This document shows, piece by piece, positions 25,736 through 34,537 of a DNA stretch of 64,000 nucleotides. The DNA comes from SZUA-318 sp964412015. Its GTDB lineage: Bacteria; Gemmatimonadota; Gemmatimonadetes; Longimicrobiales; Gaopeijiaceae. Numbering within the stretch: the stretch's first letter is position 1; every line of letters begins with the position of its first letter. The position numbers and the translations under genes are program-made. The stretch spans positions 1 to 64,000 of the forward strand of contig CAYPMO010000005.1 of assembly GCA_964412015.1 (NCBI GenBank), written 5' to 3'. The notes beneath the pieces were generated by a model. It was not told the origin of the DNA and did no database searches. It saw only the letters and a program-made list of their open reading frames with translations.

Positions 25736-28519
25736 CTAGTTCCGAGCCGGGTGCTCCCTCAGGATGTCGGCCTTCCGGACGTCGATGACCACCACGCCTT
25801 CCGTCGAGGTCGCGGCGAAGAGCTTCATCACCACGCACCGGTCCTGCGTGATGCCGTCGGGCGCGATCGGGGTCGTGAAGTTGCCTCCCTCGTAGACCTG
25901 GACCGCGTCTCCGATGTACGTGCCGTGGCGATCCGTGACCGAAAGCGTGGCGCAGGTGTTGCCCTCGTTGTCCGAGGGGAACGGCAGCACCGCACGGAGA
26001 GGCCCTGTGACGATGTCGCGCATGTAGATGCGACCGACCCGCGTGAAGCGCTGCGTATCGATGATCTCGATGGTCCGCTCGCCCGAGGCCACGAACGCCA
26101 GGTGCGTATCCGGCCGGTACGCGCCGCCCAGGTTGTCCAGCGTGCGTGAGTTCGCATGCAGTGGGTGCAGCGCAGCTCCCGAGCCCTCCGTGGCGGACGG
26201 GATCTCCGTTTGGCCCTGGGTCAGGAGGTCGGCCGGCGTGATGAAGTACGCCGCCTGCCGGCCGCGCACGACCGCCATTGTGCCGTCGTAGTTGAGGCCG
26301 AGCCCGCGCACCTCCTCCGAGGGGTTGTTGAGCAGGTTTGCGACCTGAACCCAGCGGCTCAGACCGGTGATCGTGCCCGGGCTCGCCTGGTACATCAGCA
26401 CGCGTCCCACGGGGGCCGCGCCGCCTTCTCCAATTCCTACCCAGCCCCCGTCGCCCGATCCGGCCACATACGTCGTATCCTGGAACGCCAGATTGGGGAT
26501 ATTCCACCTGGCGCCGGACACGACCCGCACGTCGGAGCCTGCCGCCACCAGCTCGGCGGCCGCAGCGTCCACCGCACCGATCTGGTCCGAACGCGCCACA
26601 CCCACGATGACCTGGTCCGGGTATCCCGGGACGTGGTCGTAGATCCCCATCCGCGCGGCGATCGTGACGAATCCGAGCGAGTCCACGTCGAGTGTGTCCA
26701 CGGCCGTCTCGATCGAGTCCACATGGGCGATCGCCCAGAAGTCCTCCGCCTCGTCCAGCAGGCCGTGCTCGACGAAGATCTTCGCCTCGGAGCGGTTCCA
26801 TCCCGGCGTGAAGAACGCCTTGCGGGCGGTGCCGAGGTTGCCGATGTCGGACGTCTTCGTCGAGTAGACCACGTTGCCGTAGGAATCCACCGCCACGTAT
26901 TGCGGGCGATCCGAGAACGCCGGCCGCTCCGCCTCGGGGAGCGGATACACGACGTAGGAGATCGAGCCCTCTCCGGTCCTCAACTCCACGTCGAACAGCA
27001 ACACGTCCGGCGTGAGCAGCCGGTCGGCGTCCACCTCGAGGCCGGCGTCCAGGTCCACGACGGAGAGATTGGCGCCGCCGGAGTTGGCCACCCACAGCGA
27101 GTCGTTGTCGCGCGTGAACGCCAGACCCCACGGCTCGGAGCCGACCCCGATCGCGGTGTTGAACTGCTCTGAGAGGAGGTCGAACACCTCCAGACGGTTT
27201 CTCTGGATGTTGGACAGATAGAGCCGCTTGCGCGCCGTGTCCACCGCGGCATCCATGATCTTGCCGCCTCCCGGCAGCACGACGGTCTTGCCCGCCACGA
27301 CGCTGCGCGTCAGCCGCTGCCCGGCGCGGCCCTGGGCGACGATCTCACCCGTGGGTAGAACGTCGCAAGCAAGCGCCACGAGGGAATCGAGCCCGACGCT
27401 CGCCGCGCAGTTGCCCTGGGCGTCTTTCATCCACGACGTGATCTCGAAGACCAGTGTGTCCGGCAGGTTCAAGGAATCCACGTTGAACGTCCCGAACCTG
27501 AAGAACCGGGTCACCGTTCCCGTGCGAGGCGGAACGAAGGTGGCCGAGTCGGTCCATACGAGCGTTTCGCCCCGCGTCGGGGAGATCGCCAGGACCGTAT
27601 ATCCGGACACCGCCACACCACCGCCCTGGTCCGTACCCGTGACGGCCACGGTGACGGAGTCCGGGATCTCCATGCGCTCCGGCGAAGACGCGGTGTGCTT
27701 GAGCATGGGTCGGACCGTGTCGCCGATTCCGGCCGGGACGACCTCCAGGGTGAGCGGCCCGTCCTGACCCGACACGTCGACCGAGTTGCGAGCGGTGGCG
27801 GTCACCTGCATGAGCCCGATCGCCGACTCGGGAATCGCGACCACCGTGTCCACCACGACGGAGTCGGAAGAAGGTGTGATCGCCTTGACCACGAGCGTGT
27901 CGAACGCGCCCGAGACCTGGATGCGGACCTGGATGATCCCCTGCGGATCCTGCGCCCTCACCCGGGTGGTGAGGCCGAGGCCCGCCTGGATGGACTGGCC
28001 ATCGATGATGTCCAGGATCTCGACGTCCGGGCCGCCCAGCACCAGGGGAACCGTGTCCGACGATTCGTTACCCGCGCTGTCCGCCGCGATGACGACGATC
28101 TTCGCCGTCTCCCTGGTCGAATCCAGCGTGGCCCGGAGGTACCGGGAGATCGTGGTGTCCTCCACGCCTGCGGGAAGAGGGATGGTCCACTCCACGAATC
28201 GAGGAATGACCGTATCCGTTCCGAGATCCTTGCTTCCACGCATCGCGACGCCGGTCATTCGAATCGACCGGACACCGAGATCGTCGGTGACCCGCGCGGT
28301 GACCAGGACCGAGTCGCCCAACGGCTTGGCCGAGAGCGAATCCCCTCGCGGCACGAGGATGGTGACCTCAGGCGCCTTGAGGTCCTGAACGAACAGCCCG
28401 CCACCCCCGCCTGCAACGGAGAAGATGTTGTCCCCCTCGCACGCGGCGACGACGACGACGCCCGCGATCGCGGTGGCCGTCAGCAGCGGCCGTATTCCGA
28501 AGATTGCCTTCCGGCGCAT
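25736..28519 (-). CDS. Large lipoprotein with Ig-like repeats and a beta-propeller, last gene of the pilM-Q cluster
   Basis: A 927-residue exported lipoprotein. The signal MRRKAIFGIRPLLTATAIAG ends in lipobox VAAC, making C27 the lipidated residue. Residues about 45-400 form Ig/cadherin-like modules (APEVTILVPRGDSL, GPDVEILDIIDGQSI, SVTVAVTGTDQGGG). From about 400 to the end runs a YVTN/SMP-30-like beta-propeller (AVDTARKRLYLSNI, GSEPWGLAFTRDNDSLWVANSG, ERTIEIIDTQRFTRVG). It starts 23 bp after pilQ, so it probably belongs to the pilus operon. The placement and propeller recall PilY1, the propeller protein of proteobacterial pili, but there is no detectable PilY1 signature. Function is unproved. 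Confidence 0.85.
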   Translation of the reverse strand: MRRKAIFGIRPLLTATAIAGVVVVAACEGDNIFSVAGGGGGLFVQDLKAPEVTILVPRGDSLSAKPLGDSVLVTARVTDDLGVRSIRMTGVAMRGSKDLGTDTVIPRFVEWTIPLPAGVEDTTISRYLRATLDSTRETAKIVVIAADSAGNESSDTVPLVLGGPDVEILDIIDGQSIQAGLGLTTRVRAQDPQGIIQVRIQVSGAFDTLVVKAITPSSDSVVVDTVVAIPESAIGLMQVTATARNSVDVSGQDGPLTLEVVPAGIGDTVRPMLKHTASSPERMEIPDSVTVAVTGTDQGGGVAVSGYTVLAISPTRGETLVWTDSATFVPPRTGTVTRFFRFGTFNVDSLNLPDTLVFEITSWMKDAQGNCAASVGLDSLVALACDVLPTGEIVAQGRAGQRLTRSVVAGKTVVLPGGGKIMDAAVDTARKRLYLSNIQRNRLEVFDLLSEQFNTAIGVGSEPWGLAFTRDNDSLWVANSGGANLSVVDLDAGLEVDADRLLTPDVLLFDVELRTGEGSISYVVYPLPEAERPAFSDRPQYVAVDSYGNVVYSTKTSDIGNLGTARKAFFTPGWNRSEAKIFVEHGLLDEAEDFWAIAHVDSIETAVDTLDVDSLGFVTIAARMGIYDHVPGYPDQVIVGVARSDQIGAVDAAAAELVAAGSDVRVVSGARWNIPNLAFQDTTYVAGSGDGGWVGIGEGGAAPVGRVLMYQASPGTITGLSRWVQVANLLNNPSEEVRGLGLNYDGTMAVVRGRQAAYFITPADLLTQGQTEIPSATEGSGAALHPLHANSRTLDNLGGAYRPDTHLAFVASGERTIEIIDTQRFTRVGRIYMRDIVTGPLRAVLPFPSDNEGNTCATLSVTDRHGTYIGDAVQVYEGGNFTTPIAPDGITQDRCVVMKLFAATSTEGVVVIDVRKADILREHPARN

Positions 28520-28542
28520 GTCGGTTCTCCCGATCGACCCGA

Positions 28543-30276
28543 TCAGTTGGAGCCTCGCACGATGTGCGGGGTCACGAGGATGATCAGATCACGCTGGACC
28601 AACTGCTCCCGTTTCACCCGGAAGAGCGCCCCGATCACGGGGAGGTCCATGAGGAGGGGGATGCCGGAGCGGAACTCGGTGCGCTCGCTCTGGGTGAGGC
28701 CGGCGATGACGACGGTCTCTCCGTCCTCCACCAGGACCCGTGTCCGCGCTTCCTGGGTTTGTTTCACGAAACCTGCGTCCGTCGCCGTCAGCTCGGCCGA
28801 CGACCGCTCGGCGGAGAGCTCCAGCAGGATGATCCCGTCGCCCGTCACGTGAGGCGTCGCCTCGAGGATGATGCCGGTCTCCTCCGTGGTCACCTGAGCG
28901 GTGGGGTAGACGCCCTGCTGCGTGCCGCCGGCGCCCGCGTCGATCGTGCGGACGGGCACGTCCGTGCCGACCTTGATGCGCGCCTGCACGTTGTCCAGCG
29001 TCGTCACCTGTGGGATCGCCTGCACGTCGGAGAGCTGCACCGAGTGGAGAGCGTCGAGGAAGGAGATGAGCGTATGGCGCCCGATCACCAGCGAGCTCAG
29101 CAGCGTGATGCTCGGCGACGTGAGGCGCTCCTTGGCGTTGCCGAGCGCGGCGATCGAATTGCCGCCGAGGGCGACCACCACATCCTCGACCTGCATCTCC
29201 TCCTCGGAGAGGACGCCATCGCCGTCGAGATCCGCAGCGCCGGTCGAGAGTTCGTTGAGCTGGTTGCCCCGTGAGTCCTTGAGCTCGTACGTGACGCCCA
29301 GCTCGTCCAGATCCGTCCGGTTCACGAAAATGATCTTCGCCTGGATGGACACCTGGGGCGTGCGCACGTCGAGCTCGCGAAGCAGGTTCCGGATGTCGTC
29401 CTGCACCCGCGCGATGTCGCTCACGACGAGCGTGTTCGTGCCCTGCCCCACCGTGACCTTCCCGCGTGCCGAGAGCAGCGGCGTCATCGCCGTCTGGAAA
29501 TCGGCGGCCGTGGCGTAGTTGATCCGGTGCGCGACCGTGAGGATCGGCTCGATCGCCTCCCGCTCGTTCAGCTTGGTGATGTCATCCACGCGGATGATGC
29601 CGTACTCGTCCTCCTGGGCCACCAGACCCTGTCCGGCCAGGATGTGCCCCAGCGCGATGTCCCAGGGCTGGTCGATGATCGTGGCGGTCACGAGCCCGGT
29701 GATGTCCGAGCCGGGCACGATGGACTTGCCGGAGAACGACGCGAAGGCCAGCAGCACGTCCTGGATGGGCGAGTTCGTGAACGTGATCGAGATCCGACGG
29801 GCCTGGCTGAGCTGCTGCTGCGGGCCCGGAGCGGCCATCGCCGCCAGGGGCGGCGCCTCCTGCGGTGCCGCGGCGCTCTCCCGCGCCGCTCCCGAGCTCC
29901 ACGGGGAGAAGTCTCCTCCCGGGTTCTCGAGCGCGATGCGGATGCCGTGGGGATCGGACACGATCGAGTAGGCGGGCTTCTCGTTCAGCACGAGCACGAC
30001 CCGCACGACGTCTTCGGAGTACTGGCTCGTGCGCACGGAGCGGATGCCCCCCCGGTTCACGTCGGCGAATTCCTCCCGCGGCAGCGCGTGGTGCGCCCCG
30101 AGAAGGTCCACCACGAGTCGGTGGGGCCCTTCCATCGTGAAGTCCCGATACTCGACGTCTCCGTCCACCGCAATCAAGACGCTGGTGTATCGCTCCGCCG
30201 GGGTGATGGCCACTTCCGTGACCGGTCCCCCCAGGGCCAGGAGCGCACCGGTCCAAAGCGCGAACATCGAGGTCAT
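28543..30276 (-). CDS. pilQ: Type IV pilus secretin PilQ
   Basis: Outer-membrane multimeric channel through which the pilus exits. The ATG overlapping the pilP stop (ATGA) gives 577 residues. A signal peptide (MTSMFALWTGALLALGGPVTE) is followed by one AMIN domain (YRDFTMEGPHRLVVDLLG), the N0/STN domain (ISITFTNSPIQDVLLAFASFSGKSIV), N1, and the C-terminal secretin domain (ETGIILEATPHVTGDGIILLEL, TVVIAGLTQSERTE, DLPVIGALFR, RDLIILVTPHIV). It has only one AMIN domain and is shorter than many PilQ proteins. An acidic insert with DLDGDGVLSEEEM lies within the secretin region and resembles a calcium-binding EF-hand-like loop. Confidence 0.95.
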   Translation of the reverse strand: MTSMFALWTGALLALGGPVTEVAITPAERYTSVLIAVDGDVEYRDFTMEGPHRLVVDLLGAHHALPREEFADVNRGGIRSVRTSQYSEDVVRVVLVLNEKPAYSIVSDPHGIRIALENPGGDFSPWSSGAARESAAAPQEAPPLAAMAAPGPQQQLSQARRISITFTNSPIQDVLLAFASFSGKSIVPGSDITGLVTATIIDQPWDIALGHILAGQGLVAQEDEYGIIRVDDITKLNEREAIEPILTVAHRINYATAADFQTAMTPLLSARGKVTVGQGTNTLVVSDIARVQDDIRNLLRELDVRTPQVSIQAKIIFVNRTDLDELGVTYELKDSRGNQLNELSTGAADLDGDGVLSEEEMQVEDVVVALGGNSIAALGNAKERLTSPSITLLSSLVIGRHTLISFLDALHSVQLSDVQAIPQVTTLDNVQARIKVGTDVPVRTIDAGAGGTQQGVYPTAQVTTEETGIILEATPHVTGDGIILLELSAERSSAELTATDAGFVKQTQEARTRVLVEDGETVVIAGLTQSERTEFRSGIPLLMDLPVIGALFRVKREQLVQRDLIILVTPHIVRGSN

Positions 30277-30749
30277 GGAGTGCCTCCCAGGCGCCGGGTC
30301 TGCAGCTGCATGATCTTCTGCTCCGTGAGCCCGAACTCTTCGACCTCCACCACGACCTGCTCGCGGTGGATCTCGACGACTCGGATGTTGCCGACCGACT
30401 GGCCGACCTTGAGATACCACGACTGTCCAGGCTGCACCGTCACCGTGGACGCGTCCTCGGAGTACTCGACGGTGCTCGTGCCGATCACCGCCACGCTGGC
30501 CGACGGCTCATCGGAGTAGATGACGCCGACAAGGCGAAGCTGCTCGAAGCGCGGGCCCCCCTGGGTCCCTCCCGAGAGGGGGCGGAACGGATTACGGCGC
30601 TGGAACGTCGGATAGATGAACACTTCCCGCTCGAACACCAGCTCGGTCGCGGGCGGTTGGGTCGCGGGCGGCTCCTGGGCGAGCGCGGCCGCCGGCAGGG
30701 CGATCCCCCCCGCGAGCAGCGCCAGAAGCAGCTTCGAGTGCCTCGACAT
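30273..30749 (-). CDS. pilP: Type IV pilus assembly protein PilP
   Basis: Inner-membrane/periplasmic linker between the PilMNO platform and the PilQ secretin. The 158-residue product has a signal sequence (MSRHSKLLLALLAGGIALPAAALAQ) and a Pro/Thr-rich linker. The PilP fold follows: RRNPFRPLSGG, then LRLVGVIYSDEPSASVAVI and a beta-domain to the end. Typical PilP is a lipoprotein, but here AALAQ suggests ordinary signal peptidase I cleavage and no lipobox cysteine exists. It starts two bases after the pilO stop and overlaps pilQ by four bases. Confidence 0.88.
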   Translation of the reverse strand: MSRHSKLLLALLAGGIALPAAALAQEPPATQPPATELVFEREVFIYPTFQRRNPFRPLSGGTQGGPRFEQLRLVGVIYSDEPSASVAVIGTSTVEYSEDASTVTVQPGQSWYLKVGQSVGNIRVVEIHREQVVVEVEEFGLTEQKIMQLQTRRLGGTP

Positions 30750-30751
30750 GA

Positions 30752-31363
30752 TCAGTCTCCCGCGGAAGCCGGCGCCGCGGCAGGCGCGGCCGCTTGGGGC
30801 AGCACGTAGGTCTCGATCCGGAAGCTCACCAGGATCGGCGAGTCGTATTCGGGGAAGAAATCCGCCTGCGCGTACAGCTCGACCTCGCACTCCACCGGGG
30901 TGACGATGCGCCGCAGGCTCGCGATCTCCGTGAGGAAACGCGCCACATCGTGGTACTCGCCGACCGCGCTCATCTCGTACGACGTCTTCGTGTAGAAGGC
31001 CCCGGACTCCGGGGGCTCGGGGATCATCCGGCTGAGCTCCACGCCCACGCGGCGGGCGGTGAGCGTGATGTCGTCGAGCAGCCCAGCGACCTCCTCGGCG
31101 GCCGGGATCAGCTCCTCGAGCTTCGCGACCTGCCGCTCGTAGAGCGCGAGGCGCTCCTCGAGGTCGCCACCCCCGCGCGCCGCGAGGACCTGCGCGCGAC
31201 GGTTCTGGTCCTCGAGCGTCTCGAGGCGGGTCTGCAGCGCCGTGACCTCCTCCCGCTTTCCCTTGTACCAGAACGCATAGAAGGGGTAGATCAGGGCCAG
31301 CAGGATGACGCCGACGATGAGGGCGTTACGCTGCTTCGGGTCCGTGGGGTTGTACCAGGGCAT
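30752..31363 (-). CDS. pilO: Type IV pilus inner-membrane platform protein PilO
   Basis: Bitopic protein that pairs with PilN in the alignment subcomplex. The 203-residue sequence has a short cytosolic N-terminus (MPWYNPTDPKQRN), one TM helix (ALIVGVILLALIYPFYAFW), a coiled-coil (REEVTALQTRLETLEDQNRRAQ) and a periplasmic ferredoxin-like domain (YEMSAVGEYHDVARFLTEIASLRRIV, a PilO signature). It sits three bases after pilN. The C-terminal Ala/Pro tail is low complexity. Confidence 0.92.
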   Translation of the reverse strand: MPWYNPTDPKQRNALIVGVILLALIYPFYAFWYKGKREEVTALQTRLETLEDQNRRAQVLAARGGGDLEERLALYERQVAKLEELIPAAEEVAGLLDDITLTARRVGVELSRMIPEPPESGAFYTKTSYEMSAVGEYHDVARFLTEIASLRRIVTPVECEVELYAQADFFPEYDSPILVSFRIETYVLPQAAAPAAAPASAGD

Positions 31364-31366
31364 GGC

Positions 31367-32083
31367 TCAGCTCCCCCCCGGGGAATCGGGCGCCACCGCC
31401 TGCACGGCAGACACTTCGCTCTCGAAGAGCGGGACTGTCTCCAGCTCCCCCAGCGATGGGGGCTCGAACGTCACGAGCATCTCGAAGACGTACACGATCT
31501 CGGACGGGTCCTGCTCGCCTGGAGCCTGTTCCGTGCGCTCGAGCACCACTTCCCTCAGGAACCGGGAGGCCTCGAGGCCCCTCATGAAGTTCGTGATCGC
31601 GAAGTTGCTGCCCGCGCGGCCGGTCAGTCGGATCTGCAGGGGGTCCTCCTGCACCTGCAGCACCTCTCGCAGCCAGAGGTAGTCGGGCAGCGCCTGGGCG
31701 ATCTCGTCGAGAATGTGGGGCCAGATATAGCGCCCCGCGTCGATTTCCTGGATGATCGCCACGCGCTGGCCGATCGAGTCGCGACGCGCCGTGAGCTGGT
31801 TCGTGCGCTCGATGAGGTCCGCGAAGCGCACGGAGTCCTGCACCGCGGCATCCACCGCGACCTGCACCTCTTCCCGGTCGGATCTCACGCCGAGGAACAA
31901 CCACCCGATGACGCCGACCGCCACGACACCCGCCGCAATGGCCCCGACGATGTAGGGATCGCCGGGCATGCCGATGCCTCCGCCGCCCCCGCCGAAGCTG
32001 GGGAGGGAGAGGCCCTTGAGGGAAAGACCGCGGCCCTTGGAGCTCCGCTTCTTCCCACCCGGTAGAAGGTTGACTTCAATCAA
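31367..32083 (-). CDS. pilN: Type IV pilus inner-membrane platform protein PilN
   Basis: Partner of PilO and PilM. The 238-residue protein starts MIEVNLLPGGKK, the INLLP motif that docks on PilM. A Gly-rich insert (SFGGGGGGIGMPGD) comes before the TM helix (YIVGAIAAGVVAVGVIGWLFLG), then a coiled coil and a periplasmic domain (LRLTGRAGSN-like region RLTGRAGSNFAITNFMRGLE). Between pilM and pilO in canonical order; gap to pilM is 24 bp. Confidence 0.93.
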   Translation of the reverse strand: MIEVNLLPGGKKRSSKGRGLSLKGLSLPSFGGGGGGIGMPGDPYIVGAIAAGVVAVGVIGWLFLGVRSDREEVQVAVDAAVQDSVRFADLIERTNQLTARRDSIGQRVAIIQEIDAGRYIWPHILDEIAQALPDYLWLREVLQVQEDPLQIRLTGRAGSNFAITNFMRGLEASRFLREVVLERTEQAPGEQDPSEIVYVFEMLVTFEPPSLGELETVPLFESEVSAVQAVAPDSPGGS

Positions 32084-32107
32084 GGGTCAGCCCTTGTCCA
32101 TGGCGCC

Positions 32108-33142
32108 TCACAGGCGCAGTGCCAGCCCGAGGGGAAGCAGCAACATCGGTGCGGCTTCCTCGATGGACACCTCACCCGCCGCGTCGGGACGCACGGGAAC
32201 CCTCTCGAACGGGTTCACCAGGCGCGTCTCCACGTTCATGCGCCTCGCCAGCGACTCCACCATGCCCGGCACCCGGGCTCCGCCGCCGCTGAGGAAGATC
32301 TTGCCCAGGGTCTCGCCGTCCTCGCGCGTCATGAGGAAGGCGCTGGCCCGCTCGATGCCCACAGCGATCTCGTCGGCCGAGGCGTCCACGAAGCGCTCCA
32401 GGTCCTCCACGGTCTCACGTGCCTGGACGACGTCCTCGGCCTGTTCCGCAGTCAGCCCGCGCTCCCGCTGGAGATCCTCCCGGATCCGCCGGGAGCCGAA
32501 CGGGATGTCGCGCGTCAGGATCGGAACCCCGTTCTCGAGGATGTTCACGTTGGTGGTCTCGTGACCGACGTTCACCAACGCGATGATCCCTTCCCGGGAC
32601 TCCGGATAGTTGTGCTCGAACGCGTTGTGGAGCGCGAACGCGTCCACGTCGATGATGACGGGGTTGATCCCCGCGTCCTGGAGTAGCCCCACCTTGTTGT
32701 CCACCAGCTCACGCTTGGCCGCCACGAGGAGGACCTCCATCTGGAGCCCCTCGTCGTGGGGGTTCAGGATCTGGAAGTCCAGCTCCACGCTCTTGATGTC
32801 GAAGGGGACGTGCTGCTCGGCCTCCCATCGGATGACCTCCCGCGCGTCGGACTCCTTCATCCGGTCCATCTGGATCTTCTTGATGATGACGTCGTGCCCG
32901 CCGATCGCGGTCACCACGTCCGCGGATTTCATCCCCATCTCCTGGAAGAGCCCGCGCACGGTGTCGGAGACCAGGCCGTAGTCCATGATCTCCCCCTCGA
33001 CGATGGCGTCGGGCAGGAGCGGGCGCATGGCCACCCGCGACACTTCCGGCTGGGTGCCGGAGTGGTCCACCTCCACGACCTTCACGAAGCCGGAGCCGAT
33101 GTCCAGGCCGATCGAGGTCTTCTTGCGTCCGAAGAGGGCCAT
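32108..33142 (-). CDS. pilM: Type IV pilus assembly ATPase-like protein PilM
   Basis: Cytoplasmic actin-like protein that binds the PilN N-terminus. The 344 residues carry the FtsA/actin fold motifs SIGLDIGSGFVKVVEV near the N-terminus, INVGHETTN-like ALVNVGHETTNVNIL in the middle and FLSGGGARVPGM near the C-terminus. First gene of the pilMNOPQ group, with a promoter region containing TTGACA about 80 bp upstream. Confidence 0.96.
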   Translation of the reverse strand: MALFGRKKTSIGLDIGSGFVKVVEVDHSGTQPEVSRVAMRPLLPDAIVEGEIMDYGLVSDTVRGLFQEMGMKSADVVTAIGGHDVIIKKIQMDRMKESDAREVIRWEAEQHVPFDIKSVELDFQILNPHDEGLQMEVLLVAAKRELVDNKVGLLQDAGINPVIIDVDAFALHNAFEHNYPESREGIIALVNVGHETTNVNILENGVPILTRDIPFGSRRIREDLQRERGLTAEQAEDVVQARETVEDLERFVDASADEIAVGIERASAFLMTREDGETLGKIFLSGGGARVPGMVESLARRMNVETRLVNPFERVPVRPDAAGEVSIEEAAPMLLLPLGLALRL

Positions 33143-33196
33143 GCCAGTCCTCGTCCCCCCGAGGTGGGAACAAAATTTCCCAGAAATGCCGAGTCC

Positions 33197-33226
33197 AGCT
33201 TACTACCGAAAATCAAGTCTTGTCAA
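33197..33226 (-). promoter_or_regulatory. Putative sigma-70 promoter of pilMNOPQ
   Basis: On the minus strand TTGACA (33221-33226), an 18-base spacer and TAAGCT (33197-33202), in a local A/T-rich patch. A short dyad TCCCA-N7-TGGGA (33235-33251) sits just upstream of the -35 box. The -35 is perfect and the -10 weak. Confidence 0.4.
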
Positions 33227-33294
33227 GAATAATGTCCCAACATCCCTGGGAGCAAGAATTGGTAAACATTTGACGGGCAACACGCCGGGAAAGC

Positions 33295-33325
33295 GCCGCC
33301 GGAACACCCAGGTCGCCCCGGCGGC
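33295..33325 (-). terminator. Hairpin after the first minor-pilin operon
   Basis: GCCGCCGG and CCGGCGGC arms (8 bp, perfect) around a 15-base loop, 11 bases after the stop of the PilX-like gene. It separates the minor-pilin operon from pilM. No T-run follows. Confidence 0.45.
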
Positions 33326-33336
33326 CGGGTCGACGG

Positions 33337-34503
33337 TCAGTCGTGAAGAACCGCGCTCAGGTCCACCCAGCTCCGCATCGCCAGGGGCCGTACCCGGGTG
33401 AGGGCCGAGTTGTTGAGGACCGCGCGCTCGATGGCGCAGGTCGAGAACGACACCACCGCATTGCCGAGCACCGAGCTGGTATCGAGGTCCACGTTCGCCG
33501 CCACGACGCCGCCGTTGAAATGCCCTCCCGTTCCCGCCGTCGCCAGCTCGCCCTTCACGTACACGGGACCGAAGAAGGTGAAGCCCCCCTGGACCGCAAG
33601 GTCCCCCTCCACCAGGAGGATCCCCTGTCCGTAGCCGCTGGAAGCGATCTTGAGGTCCTGCTCCGCATGGATGATGGGGAAGTAGTTGCCGCACACGGCC
33701 CCGGGGTTCAGTGGGTCCCCCCAGTTGTAGACGTCAGCCGTGTTGCACCGCCAGGATGTGCCGACCAGCACGGAGTCGGCCGCGGTCCCGGTGATGGTCT
33801 CGCTGCTCGTGAACCGGATCTCGGCCAGGGCCACCAGATCGTCCCACGTCATGTCGCCGAAATCGAGGAGGCTCTCCACCGTGAGCGTGGTGTCCTGCGC
33901 GATCGCGGGGTCACCGTCGACGGAATAGCTGGTCCCGGCGTACGACATGTTGGTGGTGTCGTCGATCGCGATGCCCGGCTTGTTCACCATCGAGGTCGAG
34001 TCGCAGTAGGAGGCCCACGACGCGGGATGACTGTCGTGCCCGTCGATCTCGGAGGAGCCGCCCACCTTCAGGCTCCCCTGGGTCGCCAGCGCCGCCGGAG
34101 GCTCCATGTTGGCGCTGGTGAGCCGGGTGACCACACCGACCCGGCGCGTCGCCCCGGACCAGAGGGCCCCACCCTCGGTGACCTCCGCCTCGGCGCTCAC
34201 CAAGAACAGCCGGCTGGCCAGGCGCGTGATGTCCACCGTCACCACGCCCTGGTCGAGGGTTTCCACGACGGTGGTATCGCCCCAGACCGCGAGCGAGGAG
34301 ATCGCCGACGTCTGGTTGACCAGCACGTCGTTCGTCGCTGTCTGGGCGAGGTTCACCGCCATCGCGGAGTACTTGCTCGCGACGCCGATGCGCAACTCCT
34401 GCTGGGCCACGTAGAAACCCGCGGTGACCAGGACCCCGACGATGACCAGAGCCCCGATGGCGGTCGGGAGGGCGAAGCCTCTCTGGTCGGTTGTGCGATT
34501 CAT
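33337..34503 (-). CDS. PilX-like pilus assembly protein (first minor-pilin set)
   Basis: A 388-residue protein with an N-terminal pilin-like hydrophobic helix (DQRGFALPTAIGALVIVGVLVTAGFYVAQQE), resembling PilX more than a classical prepilin because the residue after the cleavage glycine is FALPT rather than FTLIE. The large C-terminal domain is rich in Ser/Thr/Gly and has beta-solenoid-like stretches (QGSLKVGGSSEIDGHD, LLVEGDLAVQGGFTFFGPVYVKGELAT). It is probably a minor pilin or tip component. It is the last gene of the fimT-pilV-pilW-pilX run starting at 36208. Confidence 0.8.
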   Translation of the reverse strand: MNRTTDQRGFALPTAIGALVIVGVLVTAGFYVAQQELRIGVASKYSAMAVNLAQTATNDVLVNQTSAISSLAVWGDTTVVETLDQGVVTVDITRLASRLFLVSAEAEVTEGGALWSGATRRVGVVTRLTSANMEPPAALATQGSLKVGGSSEIDGHDSHPASWASYCDSTSMVNKPGIAIDDTTNMSYAGTSYSVDGDPAIAQDTTLTVESLLDFGDMTWDDLVALAEIRFTSSETITGTAADSVLVGTSWRCNTADVYNWGDPLNPGAVCGNYFPIIHAEQDLKIASSGYGQGILLVEGDLAVQGGFTFFGPVYVKGELATAGTGGHFNGGVVAANVDLDTSSVLGNAVVSFSTCAIERAVLNNSALTRVRPLAMRSWVDLSAVLHD

Positions 34504-34537
34504 GGGTTCTCCTCGAACCGGAGGTGCCGGTCGTTGC

